Shown here: piece by piece, positions 50,941 through 61,600 of the stretch
Layout of the letters: each line of letters begins with the position of its first letter
How positions within the stretch are numbered: position 1 is the stretch's first letter
Program-made: the position numbers and the translations under genes
NCBI GenBank assembly: GCA_964035545.1
Contig: OZ037766.1
Coordinates: forward strand, 8,131,722 to 8,195,721
Direction of reading: 5' to 3'
DNA: 64,000 bases
From: Bugula neritina
Lineage: Eukaryota > Bryozoa > Gymnolaemata > Cheilostomatida > Bugulidae
Notes under the pieces: model-generated
Seen by the model: only the letters and a program-made list of their open reading frames with translations
Database searches by the model: none
What the model was told of the DNA's origin: nothing

Positions 50941-53427
50941 ATGTCCCGAGGAGGTGATTTAGAGTGTAAAGTATATGTTGGCGATTTGCCCAGAGATGCT
51001 TCAGAAAAAGAGTTGGAAAAAGAGTTCAGTTATTATGGAAGGTAAAATTAGTTTATTTCATCACAGTTGTTAGCATATGTTGAAATAACACTTGTTAGCT
51101 CATTTGTAATCATGTATATTCTATTATTGTGATATTTTAGATTGCGTAAAGTTTGGGTAGCTCGTAATCCTCCAGGCTTTGCCTTCATTGAGTTTGAAGA
51201 TCCTCGTGACGCCGATGATGCCATTAAAGCTTTGGATGGACAGTGAGTCATTTTATACTATTTTAGTTGCTGTGATTTCTGTTTTTGCTTTCAAAATGTG
51301 CGATTCATATGAATAGCCTGGTATGTAGGCATGTGTTATTTTAGAACCATGTTTGGAGAACGTATTCGAGTAGAACCTTCATCTGGGAAGAGTAGAGCTA
51401 AACCTTGGCAGAGAGAGAGTAGAGGCTATGGTGGTGGTGGGGGTGGTGGGCGAGGACCCCCTCGCTATGATTCCTACCGAGCACCAGCTCGTCCTGGCCG
51501 ACCATTTGATCCTAGAGATAAATGCTACAAATGCGGCGAGACGGGACATTACGCCTATGATTGTCGAGAGAGCGGCTCTGGTGGCGGAAGGCGCAGATCT
51601 AGGTAAGAAGTGTCTCTCAAACAAAATTAAACCACCTGTTGTAGCTGCTTGGTGGGTTGTTTCAGTATGTAGTAGCTCATCCTTATCTGTGGGCATCTGT
51701 TAAATTTATTAATGTGTACCAGAGAAAAATCTGGAATCATTACATCTTTTTATCAAAGCAAAATATGATTCGGAAGACATCAAGTGGGACCTGAAACATG
51801 TTATTGTAATCCTACAACTTAAGATTGGGTTCTAATGCTAGTGGAGTTCAAAGCTAGTCAAATGAGTCCTATTTGTAAAAAGAAATGCTTACTCCAAAAA
51901 TCAATTTAATAGATATAGTACCAATAGAGAGCCCACATAATTGTGTTTATAGTGCAGTTTCTCTGTAAATGTTGATGTACATATTCACTATAATGCTTTC
52001 AGATATCAAAAAATCAAACTCTTACAACATTCTGAGAGTCAACTAGACTATGTCATCAACCTCCTAATTAGATCTACACTTCCTTTTTTCAACTGATCAG
52101 CATTGAGTCAAAATGTCACCTTTGCTCATCAACAGTTGAGAAACATACGGCATTCGCCTAAAATAAGAGCCGTCAACTCAAATTTGAGCAATTTGTTGCA
52201 ACTAGAGCAGACAATACGGCAGAGTGACTTTCCTTGCCACGCCTCTACTGGCCACACTTGCTCAACCTGCCAGTAGTTGTCTACTCTACTTGAGACATAT
52301 TTACTGTCCTTGATTCTACAATAGAGTGTCATCTAGATTGGCAGCGTGCAGCATGCAACACTTGACGTTCAACTTGTCATCACTTCCTTTCTTCGACAAT
52401 TTGTTGACTTAGGAAGGTAAAACAAAAAGTCTGGTTGAAAATTAGCTGCTCTGTATATTCTAAAACGAGTCTGCACTCGTTTTATTTCAAGTAGAGTAGG
52501 TGTTGATAAATTATGTGCATATCAACATAAAATGTAGTAGAAGTACAGGTATTGTGAGCCCTGCGTGGTCATGACCTCTTATAGTCCTGTTATCATAATA
52601 TTTATGTTTCCCTTTCTCAGAATTAAAAATGTAACATTTAGTTATCTGTTTTCTTGTTTTTTTGCCCCATTTATCAAGTAATGCCAATTAAAGTAGCATG
52701 TTTCCTTACAGGTCTAGATCTAGGTCTAGGTCTCGCTCTCCACGCGATAGACGAAGGAGAAGTTACTCAAGGAGCAAGAGTAGATCTAGGTCCAGAGCTC
52801 GAAGCAATAGAAGGTATATACTCTAGTTGGTCTGCTTTCCTACAGTCAACTAGTCAACATAAGCATTTTGGTTACTTTTAATAAAATATGCTTCCTTGAT
52901 TACAAGTCTGTTAATGCAGTGCTTCAATGTATTAGCTCTAGCTAGCCTTATTGTTGAACAATATGTTCTTTATTTCACCTCTTCAAACTCCTGCTTATAT
53001 TATGGATGTTTTGCCTATTCTATCTCAAAGCATTTTTCAATAAGGTTTTAGCTATTTTCCTTTCTAAATTAAAAATAAAATTATAATTAATTGGGTAAAA
53101 ATGCAATAGTTCCAGCTCTAAAAAGTAAATCACCATGTTTTGTCAGATGAAGGCAGTGGAGTTTTTCTCAAAGTTTAAATCTATTTTGGACTCCTGTCAT
53201 GAAATATTGAATGAAGTTAACATTATAGAATTTGCCCGAAAATCACAATCTTGTAATAGCATTTTTATATTTTGAATATTGTGAGTAATTACTGATGCAT
53301 TGTGGTCATTTGACATACTTCAGTATAATATGCTTTCTTATGAAAGTCTTGATCAATCGAGATTATTTGTGAATACTCTTTGTATTGGATCTTGTGTACT
53401 TGTAGTCGCTCAGGATCTAGAGACTGA
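50941..53427 (+). CDS. SRSF7: SRSF7 (9G8) type SR splicing factor
   Basis: SRSF7 is a nuclear, shuttling splicing and mRNA-export adaptor. Five coding exons: 50941-51041, 51141-51242, 51345-51602, 52712-52813 and 53406-53427, all meeting in phase 2 (585 nt, 194 aa). The RRM spans residues 8 to about 78, with RNP2 KVYVGD and RNP1 [11 protein letters not shown] Gly-rich linker follows (G7, then [10 protein letters not shown]). Residues 128-141 form a CX2CX4HX4C zinc knuckle ([14 protein letters not shown]), which among SR proteins marks the SRSF7/9G8 group. The tail from about residue 150 is Arg-Ser dipeptides ([11 protein letters not shown], then [17 protein letters not shown]) ending in GSRD. 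The start follows an acceptor at 50922, so a 5' non-coding exon is expected upstream. The length is a little below the human protein. It lies 1.6 kb upstream of a paralogue with the same RRM exon structure. Confidence 0.93.
51603..52711 (+). other. long third intron of SRSF7
   Basis: This 1.1 kb intron is the longest in a gene whose first two introns are about 100 bp. In vertebrates and insects the equivalent position can hold a poison exon used for self-regulation. I see possible acceptor-like runs (for example TTTTTTCAACTGATCAG near 52085-52101) but cannot define an exon. A perfect 10-bp hairpin (52461-52484) lies inside it. Confidence 0.35.
52461..52484. repeat. perfect hairpin in SRSF7 intron
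   Basis: TAAAACGAGT, the loop CTGC, and the exact reverse complement ACTCGTTTTA. It is a 10-bp stem in the transcript, roughly 230 bases upstream of the fourth coding exon. Confidence 0.7.
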
Positions 53428-55018
53428 AGGGAATGTGTGTCAGCAGATGCTGCTGCAAACATGAGTACTGATAACATTAGTGTTGTGTTTTATGTAAATA
53501 ATAATGTTTATATCCGTGTAGCTCAACTTTCATCATCATATTTATCTGATATGTAATCAATATATAACAAGGTTTTCTTGTGTATTATATTGTATTAAAG
53601 TTCTCGTGATCTTATGATCTTCATAAACAAAATAGTGTTAACTTTGCTTTTAATTTATGACGAACTTTTGTGGAATTTCTGTAAATGAGTTGTATGCATT
53701 GAGCTAAATAGCGGGTGATTTATTGATTTGTTTCTTCATTATAATTTTTTTCAATAATTAACCCAAATATAATTGTTAAATTTTACATAAAACGTAATTA
53801 TATTTAATGTCATCCCAATATCATATAATTGGAAGGTGGTTTTAGTAGTTGACACAAACCAAGATTTCACTTTTTTGTCTAAATTATGAATGATTTCCTG
53901 TTTCAACAATTTCTTCCCAATACCTTTAAAACTAGGCATCGGATATTTTTTATTCTTGGTCTAAAATTGTATGTAATGCATGTGTAAAATTATTTCAATG
54001 GATGCAAGCTACCTCATGCCTGTTGGCTTATTAACAACTAGATTTGATGATTCTTCATGAGTCAATCAATTGCAACCTTGTGTTAAGTGCTACCTCAATC
54101 ACACCATCAACTCGAATTTTAGAAAGGCTCAATAAATATTTGTAAAAAAGTATTTTAGATCATGTTTCTAACAAGCCTATTTGGAATGTGTGTTGAATTA
54201 AATCGGGTGCTCAAGTCTGTGCTGTTATAGGATTATAATAAATATTTTACAGTCACAAGGTAACTAATAGGGGTTCACTTGCATTTTCTGCTTTGTAACA
54301 ACCTAACAAGAAGCATCTTTACTATAATGACAAGTGTTTAGAGAAAAATAAATTTTCTGAGTTCTAACAACTTTGCTGTGTTAGGGTGCATGGTAAATGC
54401 TCCATTCATATAGCATGCCTTTACCATGTCCATGTTTACTGCATGCATTCTGTATAGCAAGTTTGTGCACAGCTATTGGATAATAGCCCATAATTATCTT
54501 TGTTGCTGCACCAACTGCAGGGCCTACTGTCGGGCGTTGGTAATATATTATAATGTGAACTTTCTCTCATCAAATGCTCTTCCTGACATCATCAATACCC
54601 CTGCAGCCTGCTAATATTCTAAAAATGTTAATACTAAATTAGCCTAAATTTACAATATCTAGCAGCTCGTGTGATAATATTAATACATTATAGATTATAG
54701 TATATAGTGGTTGCAAGTAATTGGCCTGTAATTTATAGAAAACACGAACTGTTAATTGTTCTTTGAATTAAAAGAATGGTAATAAATATTTTTATGGCTG
54801 CAATGGGCTCATGTGGCACTCGTTGTGGAAACATGCAGTATTACTATATTGCGATTATGTCCTCTTGTGCAAATTTGGTCCATTTCGGCTGCACTTCGCG
54901 CTTAAATATCGGCGCATTATCGTATTTCCGGTTCAAGCACCACACTGAGGAAGGCCTTGTTTGTCAAAGTCGGTTACCAGCTGCTACTCAAGCAGTTTTA
55001 ACAAGTTTTTGTTTGTAG
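53428..55018. other. SRSF7 3' UTR and upstream region of its paralogue
   Basis: The SRSF7 3' UTR is expected to end after ATTAAAG near 53593. The rest is AT-rich. At about 54880-54935 there is a CpG-bearing patch with GCGCTTAAATATCGGCGC and TTTCCGG, a plausible promoter for the downstream SR gene. The 80-codon frame at 54776-55018 is out of frame with the next exon. Confidence 0.4.
54880..54935 (+). promoter_or_regulatory. candidate promoter of the second SR gene
   Basis: A CpG-containing patch (CTTCGCGCTTAAATATCGGC, then GCATTATCG and TTTCCGGTT, an ETS-type TTCCGG core) lies about 90-140 bp upstream of the acceptor at 55018. It stands out from CpG-poor surroundings. If the transcript starts here, any first exon would be very short. 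Confidence 0.35.
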
Positions 55019-57475
55019 CCTACTGCTTCATCATTGATTATTACGGCGAAGACGACCGAAGGCGAAATCGCCGGGAAGATGTCGAATGCAAAGTATATGT
55101 AGGTGACCTAAGTAAAGATGCATCTGAACAGGAGCTGGAGAAAGAGTTTGCTGCTTACGGCAGGTGAGGTGAACTTCAACTTGAAGTTGATATGATCATG
55201 AATGATAATGATGATGATATGGTTTAATTTTACTACTTTTGTTTAATTGTTTGGCACTTGAAATTGTATCACTTTATTGGTAAATCTTAGTTCTGCCATG
55301 ATGATGATCGCTACTAATAATAATATAAAAGTAAAAGACAAAAGTGAAAAGCGATATGTAAAGATGATATTAAATTTAATAATAATTTAAACCAAAGACA
55401 AGTGAAAGTGAAAATCCAATATGAAATTGAATAAATATCAACATCAGTAATACTAATAGTATCACTTTAACTATACGTATTACTATTAGTATTAGTATTA
55501 GTATTACTATTAGTGTTTGGTTATTAGTTAGTGTAACTATAAGTATAAGTATAGTTCATTTAAATATAAAATTCAGTATTCAATTGAAGATGAATAACCA
55601 GGGTTGGGGTAATTGTAATTTGTAATTGATGTATAAAAATGTGATTCTAATAGTAATTAATTACATATCTAATGTAATTGATTTTTGAAATTAATTTAAT
55701 GATTACATGTCAATTACTTCATATTTTTGAATTTTTAAGTCTCATACTTTTCCTACCATTACAATGTCTTCTGTTAAATAACAACTAAACAAGTTCAGAT
55801 TAATTCAATGTAGTATTGTATCACCCTATAAATCAATGTGAAACTAAAGGATGTTCTCCTGTGTCAAAATTGCCCAGGTAGTTGGACTGCAGAAGTGAGA
55901 TTATATATAGCTTGCCTTAATTTTTTTTAATCTAGTATGTTTATATTTATTTTGTTATAGAATTAAGAAAGTTTGGGTCGCCAGAAACCCTCCAGGTTTT
56001 GCATTTGTGGAGTTTGAAGACCCCAGAGATGCGGAGGATGCTATTTCGGGTATGAATGGACAGTAAGTTTTATTGATTATACTTTGTACTATTATACTAA
56101 ACTGCTGTGTTTATTAAATATCATAGTTGTATGCTTGTGTGCAGTATAAGGGTAAATACAGTCATACATTCTAAGTACATTACTTTTATGTAAAGTTTTT
56201 CTGTACAGCTACATGTTAAATATTTGTTTTGAAAGAAGGGGACGTCTGCAATTTATTAGAATAATGTGGTGTTCATTACCAGCTTTCTCGGCTATGGGTA
56301 TATGCAATTTTGAACATGGTCAGTGTTGGTAAAAATTTGAGTTCTCGAATTGTTACTTTTTCAGAGATTTCTGTGGCCAACGTATCAGAGTAGAGCAGGC
56401 CTCTGTTAGACGGTCTGGACGCGGTGGTGGGCGTGGTGGAGGATATAGCCGAGGTCCACCTCGATACGACTCATACAGGGGAGGACGAGATGGCGGCGGT
56501 AGAGGTGGCTATGGCGGCGGTGGTAGAGGAGGCTATGGAAGTGGCGGTAGAGGCGGCTATGGGGGTCGCGGCGGCGGTGGTTACAAATATGGAGAGTCTG
56601 GTAGCTATGGAGGAGGTAGCAGCAGCAGCGGCAGCAGGTATTTTTTGTTCTCTAGTATCTCAAGGTGTTGACTATTTTTTAAATAAATTATTCGTTTAAT
56701 TCACTGGCTTGCATAGAATTAAAACAATATATATTAATTGTTCTTGTTGAGCTTCTAATGAATAAATATAGAATTTGCTTTGTTTAATTCTAACTGGGAT
56801 TTGAGTAAATGATTTGTTTCAGCATGAGCCTTTTTAATTCGTGTTGTCATACTTTTAGGTTGCTAATAGCATGGTTATTACAACTTCTGCTTCATGGGGG
56901 TCATGTTAAGGGCAACTTGCTTATTGGCTGATAAAATATATCTGCTGCCAACTTGAAAGTGCATCTCCAATTTAATTCGGCAATCATCAGCCCATCCAGT
57001 CACTGCATAGTGGACAGATGTAGCCAATGTACATCCGCCAATCAGCCTTGTCTTAATATATCCTACAAGTTCACTTCCTTCAATAGCTTCAGTGTATTGT
57101 ACAACTTGCCCGCCAGCTAGGCTGCTCAGCGTTAAATTACAATTCTGAATTTTCTTCACCTCATAAACTTACACAAAACTGCATCACAACATCTTCACTG
57201 AGTTGTATGTTACTCAATCAGGTTTGTAATGTCTGGTAAAAAATTGAAGTTTTACATTATTTCACTATAATAAAAAATACAATTTCAGTAGAGCTAGTGA
57301 AAATTATTGTAAAAGTCCCAAAGATAATACTGTGAGCTGTGCAATGTTTTATTTGAATCTATGTTTTACCGCATGTTGGAGATTTGATTGAAAGGTTTGT
57401 GTATTTTATAGGAGTTATGGTCGAGACAGACGTCATAGTTATTCTCGTAGCAGGAGCAGGTCACCTGGACATTAA
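55019..57475 (+). CDS. SRSF3/SRSF7-like SR protein with RGG/GGY region
   Basis: A splicing-factor paralogue of the neighbouring SRSF7. Coding exons: 55019-55163 (5' end uncertain), 55961-56062, 56365-56637 and 57412-57475, meeting in phase 2. The second exon is 102 nt, exactly as in SRSF7. An acidic-basic leader ([15 protein letters not shown]) precedes the RRM (KVYVGDL, then [20 protein letters not shown]). After the RRM there is no zinc knuckle; instead [20 protein letters not shown] leads to several GGRGGYGG repeats and an SSSSGSR stretch. The short RS tail is [15 protein letters not shown]. The [10 protein letters not shown] block is shared with SRSF7, so the two are duplicates with a replaced middle. 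There is no in-frame ATG between the upstream stop (54946-54948) and the RRM. The true start must come from an upstream exon, or from a near-cognate codon such as ATT just before GAT-TAT-TAC. A donor after the stop (GAT|GTAAGT near 57486) and an acceptor at 58140 indicate an intron in the 3' UTR, with AATAAA at about 58349. Confidence 0.85.
55440..55565. repeat. degenerate ATTAGT/ACTATT repeat
   Basis: ACTATTAGTATTAGTATTAG and variants, then GTGTAACTATAAGTATAAGT. It lies in the first visible intron of the second SR gene and resembles the arrays at 13.8 kb and 50.3 kb. Confidence 0.55.
55602..55760 (+). mobile_element. possible hAT-type element end (CAGGGTTGGGG)
   Basis: Starts CAGGGTTGGGGTAATTGTAA and runs into repeated TGTAATTGATG / TAATTAATTACAT words. 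CAGGGTTGGG ends followed by TTAC/GTAAT words are common in animal hAT-type non-autonomous elements. The opposite end was not found. Confidence 0.35.
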
Positions 57476-57602
57476 CAAGTTTCGATGTAAGTTTCATAGC
57501 TTATAAAACAATCACATGGGTTTATACTCGCCATCACTATGAGAATTCCTGATGAAAATGACCTGCTTTTCTATTGTGGCAATTGTGCAATTATAACCAA
57601 TG

Positions 57603-57690
57603 GCCTTTACCGGGATTTGAACTTCTGACCTTGTTTTTACTAAGCCAGTACTCTAACCCTTAGGGCCTAGGCCCTAGACCATAGATTATA
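57603..57690 (-). mobile_element. tRNA-derived SINE-like sequence
   Basis: On the minus strand a D-arm-like CCTAAGGGTTAGAGTACTGG is followed by AAGGTCAGAAGTTCAAATCC, which contains a near-consensus B box, and then a GGTAAAGGCC end. This is the shape of a tRNA-headed SINE. It is close to the end of the second SR gene, in the intron in its 3' UTR. Confidence 0.6.
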
Positions 57691-58140
57691 TTATGAGTGT
57701 GATATATTAGGCATGGCAACTGAGAATAATTTGTCTTTAAAATTGGCTTTATCAAATAGGACTTAGTTATGCATGTCCTGTTGTATTGCTATCATACAAG
57801 TGCATGAATCATCTTCAGTGATGCAACACGAAGTACAGCATTGGTTCTTCATGCAATGTGTTTTGTACTGCTTTGGCCTGTAAATTAAGCATAATATTTC
57901 CAGTTTCTTTACATCATAAAGATGGGACAACTACATAAATCTATTAGAGATTTGGTTATTGGCTAAACATAATCTTTGAATACAAATATTTTTATGCATG
58001 TAAAATGGACTTCTAATGTGTAAAACATCATCTTTTACTCTTAAATAAGCCTAAATATTATAGATTTGTTTTGTGTAGTCAATCCTGAATAAACAAGCTA
58101 TACTGTACAATTTTTATGAATATGAATTTTTCTTTTACAG

Positions 58141-58370
58141 GTGCTGTAGAATTACAAGCTAAGAGAGCCTATGGTATAGAGCTTGTAACTACAAAAAACT
58201 ATGTGAAAAATTACGTGCATGACTTACTAATTTGGGCTCCTTTGCAGCTGTAGTGTCATTGTATATTTCCTATTATAATCATTGTTCATTTTCTTTATGA
58301 CTTAGGTATAAGCATTTAATTAAAATGTTATAAATGTGTTATTTGTAATAAACCGCAAAATAAATATATA
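58141..58370 (+). other. 3' UTR terminal exon of the second SR gene
   Basis: A good acceptor (TTTCTTTTACAG) opens at 58141, and AATAAA hexamers occur near 58349 and 58360. It pairs with the donor at about 57486. Only 11-12 bases separate the stop codon from that donor, so the intron would not be expected to trigger decay by the usual 50-nt rule. Confidence 0.55.
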
Positions 58371-58687
58371 TATATATAAAGTTACAATACTTATTTCTAC
58401 TAGTTACCAGCTTACAAAACTTAAAATATGCTGATAAAGAAACATAAAATAAAATACAAATCTACACAAATATTGTGGTAATAAATAAAAGGGTCTGTAA
58501 AAGATGGGTTGTCAATTGTTTTAGTATTAATTTACCTGTGTTAGTAAATTGTTCATAAATTCCATGTCTTCAAGTTTCAAAAATAGTAAATTTAGTGACA
58601 TCCTTTCTATAAAATATTTTGAAGCTTTCTACAAAGTTGCTATTGAATCGCCCCCTCCCCCCTTTACATTCAGTAAGGGTGAGTGTA

Positions 58688-61600
58688 TTAAGTTGATGAT
58701 GTCATTGCTTCGTACTCTTGTATCTTGATTTGTGCTTCATCAGCCAATGCCTCTCTGTTGCTCACAAAGTCTTGGGCTAGGGAATCTTCTGTCCTTTGAG
58801 TTAATGCAACCAGGTTGGGGTTTTCTATTGGCCAAATAAAGTAGAGTTACATTCTCTAAGAATTAATAGTGTGTAATATTTATTGTATGCAAGGGTGACC
58901 CGACTATTCCAATCTCAATGTGCAAAATTCAAATCCGCAGTAATCTGTTGAGGTTGTGTTAATCAAAGCATAGTAAATAACCTATATAACTACACATGCA
59001 ACATTTTACCTGCAATAGTTTGTGGTTTCATAAATACAAGTTGGTTCATTCGTCTGCTTTGTATCGCCTTTACTGGACTGAAAACTCCTGGAACGCTGTT
59101 CATTGCTACATATGCTTCTCCCCCAAAGTCATTTTTCACAACAAAATTGTAGTCCATTAGGGTGAACCTCACACATGCCCCATCTCTTTGCATGTCATCA
59201 ATAGGTACTTCGCTAGAAAATCAACGAATCACAATGCATTTAAACTCGACATGTATAACTCATGCGCTCTGCAGCTTTTACATATCATGTATCCACAACT
59301 CAAAGAGTATATCATTTTAAGAGAAAAAGAGGTTATTGTAAGATATCCTTTTGTTTAGAATGTACAAAGTTTCGTGAGTTCTTTGAAAAAATGAAAGGTA
59401 TTCAATAGATACAACTATAGCGTTGTTTAAATAATTTTCTGAGTATTAAAACTCCACATTTTTTATCTAAGTGAGTAGGTATGTAGGTTTTGGTTGGTTT
59501 GAAAAATATTGTTGTGAGGAGAAAGTCGATTTTTATTGGCTTAGGTAACAAACCTTTTGCTCTGTAAAAATATTATCATACCTACCATTGAAATGACTCA
59601 TCGTAAACGGGGTTCAGCGTCTTCTTTTTAATAGAAGTTTTAAATTCTGGATAGTTTGAGAAAATGTGATGAGGGCAAAGATCCCACACAATATAAGGGT
59701 CAGACAATCCATTGGAGTCCAGAGCTATGATATCACTGCAAGAATTGACTACAACAAAGGGTGGAATTTGAGTATTTTGTAGAATGATCATGTGTACTCT
59801 AACAGATCTGTTAAAAATGTCTGCTTTTGTGTGCATGTATTGCTTCACTTGCTTACATTCATATTCATTGGTTTAGATCTGAAGTGTAACTGTTATATTC
59901 GGTATTCATGCAAATTCTTATGTTATCATACAAACCCAGATATTGCTCACAAGTACAATCTTAACCTACCAACCTCAATATTCTGTAGAGATGGTATTTA
60001 TATTATAAGTTTTTCAGTCCGTCATGTTCAATACTGACTACAGGATATTGAGGTGGGTATGGAGAATTTATTGTGTAGTCATGTGACTATAGCTACAAGC
60101 TCAATATATACATAAGTGACATACCTTCTACAGTGAGGGTTTGGTGTATTCTGTCATAGTGAGTTCTGAAGCTAATAGTTCCAAACTTATTGTCAGTGGC
60201 TATATCTGTCTGGGACTAAAACAATAAGATTATAGCAGTTTATTAGTTAGAATTATGCAGCAGGGCTTAGGTTTGTTATTATGTTATATATGCCTTGTAT
60301 CTCAAAATACTAAAATATTGTCATTGTAAATTCTAAATATTTTAGCTGTTTATGGGAAATGTTTTTGCAATCAAGTGGTGTATTCAAGACCTAAAGATTT
60401 TGTAAAACGTTACTGTTGGCATATAGAAATTACTATATCCATACCTGTTTTTATATTATAGCGACACTTCATAAAATGTAACATTTGCTTGGCATAAACT
60501 TTAAAATGTAAGCTGCAAAATTGCAGTGCATTTTTTGAAATTATATAGCTCTAGAATGCTACTGATAAACCAAAGATTTCACAGTTTGGGCCAAGGGCTA
60601 AACAAATACGATTATTTGGTCTAAAAATTGCAAACAGGCTCATCCTTTTCTTACTCAGCTTAAAAATTGCTCATCTAAGCAGCGCAGTCAGTGCTTTTAA
60701 ACATATCAGCTCAACAAATACTAATAGCTTCAGATTTTACATCATTAACACCATGTTGTTACTACTATAGTCACATGGTAGATTCAACCTGTATATTATC
60801 AGCAACAGTCTATCAGTTTTATGTAAAAACTACAAACTGCAACAGTTGAGCATAAATTATATCTGAATAAAGTAATTACCTTCAACAAACAAGACTACAT
60901 GTTGCTCAAAGATCGAAAATTTTCTCCCCAGATTGAAAACATAAACATTTAAAAAATAAATTATATACAAGTTGAAAATATTCCTTTTTGGTTAATTCTT
61001 TTTACAAAAATGGAGCAAAGTGCATGTTTGATGAACAAAATACCTGATATTTTATCATGTCTTTGTAAAATTGGCAAATTATTTCTTCAGTAGTGAGCTG
61101 CTGTACAGAGAAGTAGGAGATCAATCCCTACAAGCAGCAAAACCTTTCTACATAAGCATGCATGTAAATCCTATGACAACTGTCCAGTCACCATGCTGGT
61201 TGTTTTCTGATAGTATAGGCTACTTCTTTATATCATTAGAAAGATGAAGGCTTATTGATTAAGCGCATCAGCTAGGAATAAAACTTTTCAACAGTGTTTT
61301 GGAGACATTAGGTGAGGTTAAACGATGCCCTACTTATACAGTGTATAACACAGTATGTTAGTTAAAATCTTGTGCTTTATAATGACAGCTGGCTGATTCT
61401 ATACTGATATTCTGCATAATGTACTGCACATATATTCCATACCGTATATAACCTGCAGTTGATTTCTTCCATCAGCAAACCTTTATCATCAGCATTGAAG
61501 AAGTCCACTAGAATCACTAGCGCATCTTGTATTCTAGTGAAAAACTTGGTACTTCTCTGTAATGTGACAGGATATTGCATCACAAACATTTTCTAACTTT

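Noticed and set aside
54776-55018. 80-codon plus-strand frame starting with ATG upstream of the second SR gene
   Set aside because: Its frame ends at the acceptor and does not join the RRM exon; no donor gives a convincing junction, so I did not use it to supply the missing start.
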